The notes: generated from the sequence alone by a model not told the origin. A stretch of 64,000 nucleotides of DNA from Bacillus sp. AFS029637 (GCF_002584985.1 NZ_NUPZ01000022.1:176252-240251), one strand, 5' to 3'; shown: positions 17,369 to 26,264, numbered from the stretch's first letter. Translations and numbers: made by a program.

Positions 17369-18187
17369 ATGAACACAAAAAAGGTTTCTAAAATGATTAC
17401 TATCATAATAACAATCAGCCTACTACAAGCATGTAGTTTTTTTGAAGAAAAGGTAGAGTATGAGCCATTTATTAAGGCATTGGATGAAGGTGACATGAAA
17501 AAGGTTATGTCTTCGAGTGATGATGGGTATGCTTTTGTGGAACAAAGAGCTATATATAGTACATTTGAACAAAAGGAAGATGGAGAACACAGTAAAACAA
17601 TTCGTCAAACTACGGAAGGTGCATATAATACAAAAGATAAAAGTTTATATGGAGAGACTATACAAACAGTTGCGACTGATATAGAAAAAGAAAAGGAGAA
17701 AAGGACAAATGAAAATTATAAAAAAGAGACTATTTATAGTACTCATGTTAAGTATGAAAATGGACAGGTGAAAAGTCCGGATTCAAATCTAGATGTTTCA
17801 TACGTGAACTTAATTGTAGATCGTTTAAAAGGTATAGGGAAACTAAAGATGAAGCCCGGGGATGATATAAAAAAGTTTGATCAGCCTAATTCAGTGGGAT
17901 ATCGACTAACTGAATCCGAATTCCAAAGTATTATTAATGATAAGTTAAAAATTAACTATGATGAATATGATGGATCAACAATTTCATTTACTTTTGACTC
18001 TGCAAAAAATCCAAAACAGATATTACAATTAAGTATTGATATAGATTATAAGAAAAAGAATGAGGATGGAAAATTAGTAGAAAATATGTTCCAAATTATA
18101 ACTTATTTTAATAGGAAACAGGATAATAACCAAGATGCGAGACAGGAATATATTGATTTTAAAGCACAGTATAATAAGAAGCAGTAA
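17369..18187 (+). CDS. Lipoprotein of unknown function in the LXG island
   Basis: This 272-residue protein has a signal peptide with a clear lipobox (SLLQAC, Cys at residue 22), so it should be anchored on the outer face of the membrane. The mature part is hydrophilic, rich in Lys/Glu/Asp, with beta-strand-like pieces (YVNLIVDRL, ISFTFDS, LQLSIDIDYKKK) and no enzyme motif. A decayed copy lies at 15199. The pairing with the six-helix proteins suggests that it could intercept an incoming toxin outside the membrane while the membrane protein protects within it; this is inference. The ribosome site before ATG 17369 is weak. No named family recognised. Confidence 0.75.
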   Translation: MNTKKVSKMITIIITISLLQACSFFEEKVEYEPFIKALDEGDMKKVMSSSDDGYAFVEQRAIYSTFEQKEDGEHSKTIRQTTEGAYNTKDKSLYGETIQTVATDIEKEKEKRTNENYKKETIYSTHVKYENGQVKSPDSNLDVSYVNLIVDRLKGIGKLKMKPGDDIKKFDQPNSVGYRLTESEFQSIINDKLKINYDEYDGSTISFTFDSAKNPKQILQLSIDIDYKKKNEDGKLVENMFQIITYFNRKQDNNQDARQEYIDFKAQYNKKQ

Positions 18188-18281
18188 TATTAAGAAGGGC
18201 ATTTGCACGTAAAGATAATAGCGACATAAGTGTGAAAAATGTTTCGATTTGTAGTGGAAAGAATTTGAGTATAAATATGTA

Positions 18282-18316
18282 GCCCCAATTGCTGGAGTAA
18301 ATGCAACAATTGGGGC
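18282..18316. terminator. Strong hairpin at the end of the LXG island
   Basis: GCCCCAATTG and CAATTGGGGC form a perfect 10-base stem with a 15-base loop. No T-run follows on either strand, so it is a weak intrinsic terminator or only a barrier between convergent transcripts. Confidence 0.5.
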
Positions 18317-18360
18317 CATTAATCTGTCTAAATTTAGCTTGAATACATAACATGTTTTAG

Positions 18361-18513
18361 TTAGAGTATTGCTCCGCAAGTAGTTTCTCCATCTTCATAA
18401 TAACGGTGCGAAGTTTTTGTATAATCTGCTTGTATTGCTAAGTTACAATTATTTCCGCTTATAGTGTACCTCTTATTATCGATACATCGTCCACATCCCG
18501 ATGTCTTGAAACC
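18361..18513 (-). pseudogene. C-terminal coding remnant without a start
   Basis: A minus-strand frame runs 50 codons from just after a stop at 18514 to a stop at 18361. Its last part (RYTISGNNCNLAIQADYT, then RYYEDGETTCGAIL) reads like the end of a real protein, but no start codon is present and its first part overlaps the end of the acetyltransferase gene in another frame. It may be the tail of a lost gene. I do not recognise it. Confidence 0.3.
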
Positions 18514-19261
18514 CTAGACGTTTATAAATTCGTCCAGCAGCTGGATTGTTATAAAATAAACAAAGTGTTCGGCTTTCTTTCGTAAAGTCTTGAATCATTT
18601 TTTGTAATAGGAGTGAAGCATATCCATTTCCGCGGTAGTTCGGTTGTGTACATACGCCCACAACCATAGCGGATAATGAATTTTCCGCGGAAGTAGAGGC
18701 GGATGCGATGATTGCACCGTCTTTTTCAATATAATACGTACGTCCTGTATTTGTTTCAATAGCTTGCCTTAAAATTTTTTCTGATTCATTAGCAGTCGGG
18801 AATTCATCGATGCTACTTCTTAATTGCATAATTCGCTCTACATCATCTAGTGACGCAAGTTTAATCGTTTCATGGATAGGCGTGTCAGGTAAGCTGTTGC
18901 CATTTAGACATTCACAAAAATACATTTCATTTTTCGTACCTAGCTGTATACTTGAAACGGTTTCAAATCGTTCAACAATAGTTGACTTGCCAGAGAGTTT
19001 CAGCGGCTTATATGCGGAAAGAAATGGCTCATAGTCAGTTACTACAAACTCTTCTTTGCTATACGGTATAAATGCATCATGGAAGCGAAGTAAAATCGAT
19101 TTTAATGTTCCATTCTCTTTAAATACGCCCCATAATTCTTGAAAGTCTGTATCATAACCGAAAGCTTCAATATCCCCAATAATAAACAAGTTAAGGGCTG
19201 CTTCTTCTTTTAAGTAAGCGAATACTTGTTCATGATCTTTCTTTGTTAATTTTCTCATCAT
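18476..19261 (-). CDS. GNAT family N-acetyltransferase
   Basis: This 261-residue enzyme is expected to transfer an acetyl group from acetyl-CoA to an unknown amine. The GNAT domain is in the C-terminal half: beta strand and acetyl-CoA loop MVVGVCTQPNYRGNGYASLL (the R/Q-x-x-G-x-G/A pyrophosphate loop), then LFYNNPAAGRIYKRLGFQ, which is the usual last helix and strand. The N-terminal half (FIIGDIEAFGYDTDFQELWG) is a second GNAT-like lobe seen in some Bacillus members. AAAGAGGTCGAT precedes the double ATG at 19261. It is alone on the minus strand, with no operon partner. Substrate unknown. Confidence 0.88.
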   Translation of the reverse strand: MMRKLTKKDHEQVFAYLKEEAALNLFIIGDIEAFGYDTDFQELWGVFKENGTLKSILLRFHDAFIPYSKEEFVVTDYEPFLSAYKPLKLSGKSTIVERFETVSSIQLGTKNEMYFCECLNGNSLPDTPIHETIKLASLDDVERIMQLRSSIDEFPTANESEKILRQAIETNTGRTYYIEKDGAIIASASTSAENSLSAMVVGVCTQPNYRGNGYASLLLQKMIQDFTKESRTLCLFYNNPAAGRIYKRLGFQDIGMWTMYR

Positions 19262-19393
19262 AAAGAATCGACCTCTTTTTTTATTTTTCTAAATATTACA
19301 ACTTAAGTTTTTTGAAATCAATATAAAATTTTATGTTTAGTTCACCAACTTTCGGAAAAACTAGGAAAGATATGACAAAGGAGGTTATGAACG

Positions 19394-19819
19394 GTGGATC
19401 ATCCAATTCAAGGGTTAATGAAAGCAGCAATGGAAAATTTGAAGGAAATGGTCGATGTGAATACGATTGTTGGAGAGCCTGTTCAAACGGCTGACGGTGG
19501 TGTAGTGTTAACGGTTTCTAAAGTAGCGTTCGGGTTTGGAGCAGGAGGTTCTGATTTCCAGACGAATGATGGGCAAAGAGCGAATGGTAACCCTGCATTT
19601 GGCGGCGGGAGCGCGGGTGGTGTTTCAATTACACCGGTAGCATTTCTTGTGGTGAATAAAGATGGAGTAAATATTCTTCATTTACAAAATGCGACACATT
19701 TAGCAGAAAAAATGATTGAATTAGCTCCACAAACAATTGATAAAATTCAATCGATGTTCCAAAAAGATGATAAGAAAGAGGGAAATCATCATCCTCAAAA
19801 CCCAGATGATATCCTTTAA
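19394..19819 (+). CDS. gerW: Spore germination protein GerW / YtfJ
   Basis: This 141-residue protein belongs to the YtfJ family, found in spores and in some bacteria without them; in B. subtilis GerW is needed for normal germination. The family signature is visible: HPIQGLMKAAMENLKEMVDV at the N-terminus, the VSKVAFGFGAGGSDF segment, the glycine-rich GGGSAGGVSITPVAFLVV strand and a short C-terminal charged tail. It starts at GTG 19394, with AAAGGAGG 9 bases upstream. The gene stands alone and ends at a strong terminator (19821). Its presence supports a spore-forming host. Confidence 0.9.
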   Translation: MDHPIQGLMKAAMENLKEMVDVNTIVGEPVQTADGGVVLTVSKVAFGFGAGGSDFQTNDGQRANGNPAFGGGSAGGVSITPVAFLVVNKDGVNILHLQNATHLAEKMIELAPQTIDKIQSMFQKDDKKEGNHHPQNPDDIL

Positions 19820-19820
19820 A

Positions 19821-19848
19821 AACACCTGCTTATGAGCAGGTGTTTTTT
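19821..19848 (+). terminator. Intrinsic terminator after gerW
   Basis: AACACCTGCT and AGCAGGTGTT pair with a four-base loop, followed by a T-run. Confidence 0.9.
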
Positions 19849-19979
19849 CTTGTAATCACTATGTAATAAAACACATGAAATTGTAAATAGTTTTTGAAGT
19901 TTTTTCTATGTTTCTAAAATTTTTCATGTTAAAATATGCTATAGAATTGAAACATACAAAACGAAGGTGGCTAGGTGCT

Positions 19980-20756
19980 TTGTCTGGAGGATCTGACCAA
20001 GTAAAGAATATGATATATATTAATGGTAATCGTCGGGGTCATTGTTTTATTACATCAGGAATTACGTTTAAAGAGTTTGCAAGTAACATCCCTTCACCGC
20101 TTCATCAAGTATTGCTTTTGAAGCATAACTTTGAATGGACAGATTTTCATTATCATACTTTATTTGAATATGTTGAGGAAGAAAATATACATAAGTTAAT
20201 TCAAGCAGAGATTGATGAATTTGATGAATTTTGTTGGGTAGATTTTGATGATGCAAGCGATTTAGATGAATTAGAGCCAAAAGAAATTGCAGAGCTTTTA
20301 TATTTGGCTCACAAAAAAGAACCACTTGCTAGAACATTCTTTCCGCTATTGAAAAATAGATTTGTTTATTTTTCACATGATGACGGGTGGTACAACAAAG
20401 TGTACTATCGTAGAATTGCTGATTTTGTAGGAATGTTAAGTAAAGTCATTCCTTATAAACTCGGTGCTTTCGGTAAGAAACGTTTTTCTTTCTTCCAAAA
20501 ATCAAAAATTTTCCCAGCAATTTCGAAAGAAGTGATCATGGGGCTTCTTCCATTAATGGAAGATGGTCTTTATATTGATCTGGCAGGGAAAATTGAGTCA
20601 AGAAGAGGTCTTGAAATTCCGGTATATGTAGTTGGTTCGTATGAAAGTACGGATGAGGTGCTAGATAATATTGATGAATTGAAAGAAGAAGCAACAGAGA
20701 CAGGTTGGCTCATTTTTGATAAGAAAGAACAAGAGTGGCAATGGGTTGTGGACTAA
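19980..20756 (+). CDS. Conserved hypothetical protein
   Basis: This soluble protein is about 258 residues long when started at TTG 19980, which has GAAGGTGG 9 bases upstream. The frame stays open to ATG 19908, but that upstream part is AT-rich, has no ribosome site and looks like promoter DNA (TATAGAAT near 19940). The protein is rich in Asp/Glu and aromatic residues (FDEFCWVDFDDASDLDELE, HDDGWYNKVYYRR), with no membrane helix and no motif I recognise. A hairpin follows the stop. Function unknown. Another possible start is ATG 20010. Confidence 0.65.
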   Translation: MSGGSDQVKNMIYINGNRRGHCFITSGITFKEFASNIPSPLHQVLLLKHNFEWTDFHYHTLFEYVEEENIHKLIQAEIDEFDEFCWVDFDDASDLDELEPKEIAELLYLAHKKEPLARTFFPLLKNRFVYFSHDDGWYNKVYYRRIADFVGMLSKVIPYKLGAFGKKRFSFFQKSKIFPAISKEVIMGLLPLMEDGLYIDLAGKIESRRGLEIPVYVVGSYESTDEVLDNIDELKEEATETGWLIFDKKEQEWQWVVD

Positions 20757-20786
20757 GAAAACTTGGCGCATGAAGTCAAGTTTTCT
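20756..20786 (+). terminator. Hairpin after the hypothetical gene at 19980
   Basis: AGAAAACTTG and CAAGTTTTCT form a perfect 10-base stem with an 11-base loop directly after the stop. The T-run is inside the right arm. Confidence 0.65.
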
Positions 20787-20807
20787 TGTCATTTGAAAGG
20801 AGATCAA

Positions 20808-21128
20808 ATGCAGAAATATTATACAATTGTGGGTATTGTAAGTATTATTCTCGTGGCAATATTACTTATTACTTGTCCGAAAGAATCCGATTTCAAATTG
20901 TATCTAGAAGATAAGTATACATTGAAATGTGATGAGAGTAGCTTTGAATGCACGCAAAATGTAGATGGAAAAAAAGAGAAACTACAGTTTGAAGGTATTG
21001 ATACACGAAATGGTGTTTTCTTTATGACTGTAAAGCAAACATTTAAAACAGAAGCTGGTGTTACGAAAGAATATAGCGGGGTAGGAATGTTTGGTACATT
21101 TCTTTTTGTTTCAGAAAAGACTTTCTAG
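20808..21128 (+). CDS. Small membrane-anchored protein of unknown function
   Basis: This 106-residue protein has one N-terminal membrane helix (about residues 5-24, IVGIVSIILVAILLITC) and an external domain with beta character, including two Cys that could form a disulfide (LKCDESSFECTQN). I start it at ATG 20808 because GAAAGGAGATCAA stands immediately upstream; the frame is open further upstream, but that part overlaps the preceding terminator. The Cys at the end of the helix is not in a proper lipobox context. It is followed by an intrinsic terminator at 21118. No family recognised. Confidence 0.65.
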   Translation: MQKYYTIVGIVSIILVAILLITCPKESDFKLYLEDKYTLKCDESSFECTQNVDGKKEKLQFEGIDTRNGVFFMTVKQTFKTEAGVTKEYSGVGMFGTFLFVSEKTF

Positions 21129-21148
21129 TAATAGAAGGTCTTTTTTTT
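21118..21148 (+). terminator. Intrinsic terminator
   Basis: AGACTTTCT and AGAAGGTCT pair (one G-U) with a six-base loop and an eight-base T-run. Confidence 0.85.
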
Positions 21149-21197
21149 ATGCTTATGTTCATATAGATGGAGTAAGACAAGCATAGGAGGGATATTG

Positions 21198-21410
21198 ATG
21201 AAAAAAGAATGTATTGTTTGTGGTGGAGAAGAGTTTTTCTCCTCAACGTTATATGCACGTACGAAACAAGATTGGGCATATGCACCTAACATGTATCGAT
21301 TTGAAAAAGTGTTTATTGAGCATCGAGATGAAGAAAATTATCCAGTCTTTCAAGAAATTACAGCAAAGCATTGTTGTGGATGCGGTCATATTATGTTGTA
21401 TCATGAATGA
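21198..21410 (+). CDS. Small zinc-ribbon protein
   Basis: This 70-residue protein carries two CxxC pairs: CIVCGG at residues 5-10 and CCGCGH near residue 61. Together these should hold one zinc ion in a ribbon-like fold. The middle contains aromatic residues (DWAYAPNMYRF). I start it at ATG 21198, with AGGAGGG about 7 bases upstream, rather than at the TTG one codon earlier. It is flanked by terminators on both sides, so it is a single-gene transcript. Such small zinc ribbons can bind nucleic acid or protein; no specific role can be read from the sequence. Confidence 0.7.
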   Translation: MKKECIVCGGEEFFSSTLYARTKQDWAYAPNMYRFEKVFIEHRDEENYPVFQEITAKHCCGCGHIMLYHE

Positions 21411-21442
21411 ACACACCAAGTATAACTTGGTGTGTTTTTTTT
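21411..21442. terminator. Bidirectional terminator
   Basis: ACACACCAAGT and ACTTGGTGTGT form an 11-base stem with a three-base loop followed by T on the plus strand. It separates the zinc-ribbon gene from the convergent gene ending at 21441. Confidence 0.88.
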
Positions 21443-21779
21443 AAAACGCTGACAGAGCAAGCGGATAAAGTAAAGTAAATAAAACAGAAAAACTACCAAA
21501 GCCAATTGCTGTATACCCGAGTGTTCTCGCTCCGAAATTGACAGCTAATAAGCCAATTAAAATCGCAAGTGAGCCGAGTGTAACAGGATAAAAAGCGATG
21601 GAGAATAACGAAAGAAATAAAGCGACATAGCCAACCATTGCACCGGTATTTGTACCTTCTATTTCATTTGCAATTTCTTTCCGCTTATGTCTAATTGGAA
21701 TGCCAGCTGGTGATATTTCAGCTGCATACTCTTCTTGTTTTTCACCACTTTTAAAATGATGATTTCTCTTTCTTCGCAT
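21441..21779 (-). CDS. Small membrane protein (DUF4190-like appearance)
   Basis: This 112-residue protein has a basic hydrophilic N-terminal third (RRKRNHHFKSGEKQEE) followed by two to three membrane helices (from about residue 46: GAMVGYVALFLSLFSIAFYP, then LGSLAILIGLLAVNFGARTL and GFGSFSVLFTLLYPLAL). The Gly/Ala/Leu pattern resembles DUF4190-type small membrane proteins, but I am not sure of the family. AGAGGG lies at the right distance for ATG 21779; the ATG at 21785 is too close to it. It is transcribed alone, opposite the methyltransferase gene. Confidence 0.6.
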   Translation of the reverse strand: MRRKRNHHFKSGEKQEEYAAEISPAGIPIRHKRKEIANEIEGTNTGAMVGYVALFLSLFSIAFYPVTLGSLAILIGLLAVNFGARTLGYTAIGFGSFSVLFTLLYPLALSAF

Positions 21780-21983
21780 GTACATCCCTCTCTTTCAATT
21801 GGGTGTACCTATAGTATCTTTCAGAAAGAGAAGAACATGAGTATGAGTTAAACCCAAGTAAAGCAAAAATTGGAGAATAGAGATTCTAACTTTAGCTTGT
21901 ACATCTCCTTATGAAGATAAACAGGAATTTTGGAAAATGATGTAGAATGAAATGAATGATAATACGTGAAGGTAGGGGAATGT

Positions 21984-22664
21984 ATGACGAAATTTAATTG
22001 GCACGAATCAGCAGAGAAGAAATGGGATAGTAGTGCAGAGTTTTGGAATCAAAATAGTCAAGAAATGTGGGACAGTGGTAGCAGGAGCACAATTATTCCA
22101 TTTTTTGAGCAGTACGTGGAAAAAGAAGCTCAAGTACTCGATGTTGGTTGTGGTGATGGATATGGTACATATAAATTAAGTGGCTCGGGTTATAAGGCAG
22201 TCGGAGTAGATTTATCGGAAGTAATGATTCAAAAAGGTAAAGAACGCGGAGAAGGCCCAAATTTATCTTTTGTGAAAGGGGATCTTTCTTCCTTACCTTT
22301 TGAAAATGAACAATTTGAAGCGATTATGGCGATTAACTCATTAGAATGGACCGAGAATCCATTACTAGCATTGAATGAAATAAAGCGTGTTTTAAAGAAA
22401 GAGGGTTATGCATGTATTGCGATTTTAGGACCGACAGCAAAGCCTCGAGAGAACAGTTATCCTCGTTTATACGGCAAAGACGTTGTTTGTAATACGATGA
22501 TGCCTTGGGAATTTGAACAATTAGCGAAAGAACAAGGTTTTGAAGTTGTAGATGGCATCGGTGTGTATAAGCGCGGAGTAAATGAGAAGATGTTAGATCA
22601 ACTACCTACAGAGTTACAACAATCATTAACATTCTTATGGGTATTTATGTTAAAAAACGTATAA
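21984..22664 (+). CDS. Class I SAM-dependent methyltransferase
   Basis: This 226-residue protein has the Rossmann-type methyltransferase core. Motif I is VLDVGCGDGYGTYKL, followed by the acidic loop VGVDLSEVMI, then GDLSSLPFENEQFEAIMAIN (motifs II-III) and the hydrophobic strand around LNEIKRVLKKEGY. This is the UbiE/Methyltransf_11 pattern. The substrate cannot be told from the sequence. I chose ATG 21984 because GGTAGGGG stands upstream; a GTG at 21966 is also in frame. It lies 94 bases before fhs, which makes a one-carbon unit carrier, but there is no proof of a functional link. Confidence 0.85.
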   Translation: MTKFNWHESAEKKWDSSAEFWNQNSQEMWDSGSRSTIIPFFEQYVEKEAQVLDVGCGDGYGTYKLSGSGYKAVGVDLSEVMIQKGKERGEGPNLSFVKGDLSSLPFENEQFEAIMAINSLEWTENPLLALNEIKRVLKKEGYACIAILGPTAKPRENSYPRLYGKDVVCNTMMPWEFEQLAKEQGFEVVDGIGVYKRGVNEKMLDQLPTELQQSLTFLWVFMLKNV

Positions 22665-22758
22665 AGAAAAGAAAGAATTTTTAGGAGGTAAATAAGTGCA
22701 GAAAATACAAAAAACTGATACAATATCATCAGAACCAATTAAAGGGGGACTAGGGTAT

Positions 22759-24447
22759 ATGACAACTACTACAACAGTTAAATCTGATATTGAAATCGCA
22801 CAAGAAGCAAGTATGAAAAAAATTCAAGAAATTGCAGCTGATTTAAATATTTTAGAAGATGAATTAGAGCCATACGGGCATTATAAAGGTAAGTTATCTC
22901 TTGATATTTTTAAGCGCTTACAAGATGAGAAAGACGGTAAAGTTGTTTTAGTAACAGCAATTAACCCAACTCCAGCTGGAGAAGGTAAATCAACAGTAAC
23001 AGTTGGTTTAGGTCAAGCTTTTAATAAAATTGGTAAGAAAACAGTAATTGCACTTCGCGAACCATCTCTTGGACCAACGATGGGACTAAAGGGCGGAGCA
23101 GCAGGTGGCGGTTTTTCACAAGTCGTACCAATGGAAGATATTAACCTTCACTTTACTGGAGATATTCATGCGATTACAACTGCCAATAACGCGTTAGCGG
23201 CGTTTATTGATAATCATATCCAACAAGGAAACACACTTGGAATTGATACGCGTAAAATCGTTTGGAAACGCTGTGTTGACTTAAATGATCGTGCCCTTCG
23301 TAACGTAGTAATTGGTCTTGGTGGACCAGTTCAAGGTGTACCACGTGAAGACGGTTTTGATATTACAGTAGCATCTGAAATTATGGCCGTATTCTGCCTT
23401 GCAACAGATATTCAAGATTTAAAAGCACGTCTATCTCGCATCGTAGTTGCTTATAACTTTGCAAATCAACCTGTAACGGTTAAAGATTTAGGTGTAGAAG
23501 GTGCGTTAACATTATTATTAAAAGACGCATTAAAACCGAACTTAGTACAAACGTTAGAAAATACACCAGCTATCATTCATGGCGGACCATTTGCGAATAT
23601 CGCTCACGGTTGTAACAGTGTTATCGCTACTACAATGGCAGCAAAATTAGGTGATTATGTTATTACAGAAGCTGGATTCGGCGCAGATTTAGGTGCAGAG
23701 AAGTTTTTAGATATTAAAGCTCGTGCAGCTGGCATTAAACCAGAAGCAGTTGTTATTGTTGCGACTATTCGTGCGCTTAAAATGCATGGCGGCGTAGCAA
23801 AAGATCAATTAAAAGAAGAAAATGTAGATGCATTAGCAAAAGGTATGGAAAATTTACAGAAGCATGTTGAAACAATTCAAAGCTTCGGTGTGCCTTTCGT
23901 AATTGCAATTAATAAATTCATTACAGATACAGATGCAGAAGTTGCTTACTTACAAGAGTGGTGTAATGAGCGTGGCTATGCAGTATCCTTAACAGAAGTT
24001 TGGGAGAAAGGTGGCCAAGGCGGAGTTGACCTTGCTGAGAAAGTATTAAAAGAAATCGAAAAAGGTGAAAACAACTACGCACCACTTTATGAATTAGAAT
24101 TGCCATTAGAAGAAAAAATTCGTACAATTGCTCAAAAAGTATACGGCGCAAAAGATATTGAATTTGCTCCGAAAGCACGTAAGCAATTGGCTCAATATGA
24201 AGGAGAAGGTTGGAGCAACCTACCAGTTTGTATGGCGAAAACACAATACTCTCTTTCTGACGATGCAGCGAAATTAGGGCGTCCATCTGACTTCATCGTA
24301 ACAATTCGTGAACTAAAACCATCTATCGGTGCAGGGTTTATCGTTGCGTTAACAGGAACAATGTTAACAATGCCAGGTCTTCCAAAACAACCAGCAGCAC
24401 TACAAATGGATGTAAATGAAGATGGAAAAGCAGTAGGTTTATTCTAA
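22759..24447 (+). CDS. fhs: Formate--tetrahydrofolate ligase
   Basis: This enzyme makes 10-formyl-tetrahydrofolate from formate, ATP and tetrahydrofolate, feeding purine synthesis and initiator Met-tRNA formylation. The 562-residue length from ATG 22759 matches the family. The P-loop [16 protein letters not shown] is present, as are the [19 protein letters not shown] signature and the [13 protein letters not shown] segment. GGGGG stands upstream of 22759. An in-frame GTG at 22696 also has a strong ribosome site (TTAGGAGGTAAATAA) and would add 21 residues, so the true start is not settled. A strong terminator follows at 24496. Confidence 0.96.
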   Translation: MTTTTTVKSDIEIAQEASMKKIQEIAADLNILEDELEPYGHYKGKLSLDIFKRLQDEKDGKVVLVTAINPTPAGEGKSTVTVGLGQAFNKIGKKTVIALREPSLGPTMGLKGGAAGGGFSQVVPMEDINLHFTGDIHAITTANNALAAFIDNHIQQGNTLGIDTRKIVWKRCVDLNDRALRNVVIGLGGPVQGVPREDGFDITVASEIMAVFCLATDIQDLKARLSRIVVAYNFANQPVTVKDLGVEGALTLLLKDALKPNLVQTLENTPAIIHGGPFANIAHGCNSVIATTMAAKLGDYVITEAGFGADLGAEKFLDIKARAAGIKPEAVVIVATIRALKMHGGVAKDQLKEENVDALAKGMENLQKHVETIQSFGVPFVIAINKFITDTDAEVAYLQEWCNERGYAVSLTEVWEKGGQGGVDLAEKVLKEIEKGENNYAPLYELELPLEEKIRTIAQKVYGAKDIEFAPKARKQLAQYEGEGWSNLPVCMAKTQYSLSDDAAKLGRPSDFIVTIRELKPSIGAGFIVALTGTMLTMPGLPKQPAALQMDVNEDGKAVGLF

Positions 24448-24495
24448 AAGGTTGTAATTCATCTCGTTTATCTGTAAACTATATATACATCAAGT

Positions 24496-24527
24496 GGCGC
24501 CTTTCCATCGAAAGGCGCCTGTTTTTT
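24496..24527 (+). terminator. Intrinsic terminator after fhs
   Basis: GGCGCCTTTC and GAAAGGCGCC pair with a short loop, followed by a six-base T-run; the ribosome site of the next gene follows at once. Confidence 0.9.
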
Positions 24528-24537
24528 GGAGGAAATT

Positions 24538-25065
24538 ATGTTTGATCCAACTGCTTTTGACAATTTAAAAGTAATCGTAGAAGGTGCTGTTTATGATTTT
24601 GATTTACACGGAGACATTCTTGTAACAGATCGAAAAGATATGATGGACCTTGCTTCATTAAGTCGTATATATCATATTTCATTTCAATTAACAGAACCAT
24701 TCGAACCGTTAGTAGAAGCTACATTTTCACTATCTGTGGATGCAAAGAACTTGTCTGGTGAAATATTAGAAGTACCACAGTTTACACCAGGTTGTGAAAT
24801 GAAGTTAGCATTTTCATTCCCGATAGAAAAGCCAGAGGTAGTGTGCGAAAAAATTGAAACTTTCATGCATTCTATATGGGGAAAAGAAAGAATGATTATG
24901 CAGAAACTTTCATACGAATATAATAAGCAAGCGATTTCATATCATAATAAGGTAGAGGTTCTATTTCAAAAAGCGATTACAGAAGACCATGTTGATGATT
25001 TAATAGCTGTTATTTCACACATGATAGAAACGGTGCGAACAATACAACATTTTCTTCAAAAATAG
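24538..25065 (+). CDS. Conserved hypothetical protein
   Basis: This 175-residue soluble protein starts at an ATG preceded by TTGGAGGAAATT. The first 115 residues look like a beta-rich domain (FDNLKVIVEGAVYDFDLHGD, EATFSLSVDAKNLSG), the rest is a helical tail (LSYEYNKQAISYHNKVEVLF, HMIETVRTIQHFLQK) that could form a coiled coil. No catalytic motif or membrane helix. It is followed after 19 bases by the DEAD-box helicase, so the two are probably translated from one message and may work together on RNA; that is inference. No family recognised. Confidence 0.65.
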   Translation: MFDPTAFDNLKVIVEGAVYDFDLHGDILVTDRKDMMDLASLSRIYHISFQLTEPFEPLVEATFSLSVDAKNLSGEILEVPQFTPGCEMKLAFSFPIEKPEVVCEKIETFMHSIWGKERMIMQKLSYEYNKQAISYHNKVEVLFQKAITEDHVDDLIAVISHMIETVRTIQHFLQK

Positions 25066-25084
25066 AGATAAAGGAGAAAAACAA

Positions 25085-26254
25085 ATGATAAAAGATATGC
25101 AACCATTTTTACAACAAGCTTGGGAGAAGGCTGGTTTTAAAGAATTAACTGAAATTCAAAAACAAGCGATTCCAACTATTTTAGAAGGACAAGACGTTAT
25201 AGCTGAATCTCCAACTGGAACAGGAAAAACATTGGCGTACTTATTACCCCTTTTACATAAAATTAATCCTGAAGTAAAACAGCCACAAGTTGTTGTTTTA
25301 GCGCCAACACGTGAACTTGTAATGCAAATTCATGAAGAGGTTCAAAAGTTTACAGCAGGAACTGAAATTTCAGGGGCATCTTTAATTGGTGGTGCAGATA
25401 TTAAGCGCCAAGTTGAAAAATTAAAGAAACACCCAAGAGTAATTGTCGGTTCACCAGGACGTATTTTAGAATTAATTCGTATGAAAAAACTAAAAATGCA
25501 TGAAGTGAAAACAATTGTATTTGATGAGTTCGATCAAATTGTAAAACAAAAAATGATGGGTGCTGTACAAGATGTAATTAAATCAACGATGCGCGACCGT
25601 CAATTAGTATTCTTCTCAGCGACAATGACAAAAGCAGCAGAAGATGCAGCACGTGATTTAGCAGTGGAACCACAATTAACACGTGTAACACGTGAAGAGT
25701 CAAAAAGCTTAGTTGAGCACACATATATCATTTGTGAGCGACGCGAAAAAAATGATTATGTAAGAAGAATTGTGCATATGGGTGATGTAAAAGCAGTTGC
25801 TTTCTTAAACGATCCATTCCGTTTAGATGAAATTACTCAGAAATTGAAATTCCGCAAAATGAAAGCAGCAGCCCTTCATGCAGAAGCAAGTAAACAAGAG
25901 CGTGAAGCAACGATGCGTGCATTCCGCGGAGGGAAATTAGAAATCCTACTTGCTACTGATATTGCAGCACGTGGAATCGATATTGACGATTTAACACATG
26001 TAATTCACTTAGAATTACCAGACACAGTAGACCAATACATTCACCGCTCAGGACGTACTGGACGTATGGGTAAAGAAGGAACTGTCGTATCTCTTGTAAC
26101 ACCACAAGAAGAGCGCAAATTACTGCAATTTGCGAAAAAACTAGGCATCGTATTTACGAAGCAAGAAATGTTCAAAGGATCATTTGTAGAAACGAAACCG
26201 AAAGCACCAAAGAAAAAGAAACCAGCATTTACTGGGAAGAAAAAGCCTAGATAA
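25085..26254 (+). CDS. DEAD-box RNA helicase (YfmL-like)
   Basis: This 389-residue protein has the complete helicase core with little else, like B. subtilis YfmL, which is linked to ribosome assembly. Visible motifs are the Q motif (GFKELTEIQKQAIP), I (SPTGTGKT), Ia (APTRELV), Ib (GSPGRILE), II (VFDEFDQI), III (FSAT), V (ATDIAARGIDI) and VI (HRSGRTGRMG). Motif II reads DEFD instead of the canonical DEAD. A short Lys-rich tail (KAPKKKKPAFTGKKKPR) probably adds unspecific RNA binding. AAAGGAG precedes the ATG. The B. cereus group has several such helicases; which one this is cannot be settled here. Confidence 0.92.
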   Translation: MIKDMQPFLQQAWEKAGFKELTEIQKQAIPTILEGQDVIAESPTGTGKTLAYLLPLLHKINPEVKQPQVVVLAPTRELVMQIHEEVQKFTAGTEISGASLIGGADIKRQVEKLKKHPRVIVGSPGRILELIRMKKLKMHEVKTIVFDEFDQIVKQKMMGAVQDVIKSTMRDRQLVFFSATMTKAAEDAARDLAVEPQLTRVTREESKSLVEHTYIICERREKNDYVRRIVHMGDVKAVAFLNDPFRLDEITQKLKFRKMKAAALHAEASKQEREATMRAFRGGKLEILLATDIAARGIDIDDLTHVIHLELPDTVDQYIHRSGRTGRMGKEGTVVSLVTPQEERKLLQFAKKLGIVFTKQEMFKGSFVETKPKAPKKKKPAFTGKKKPR

Positions 26255-26264
26255 ATGATGGAGA

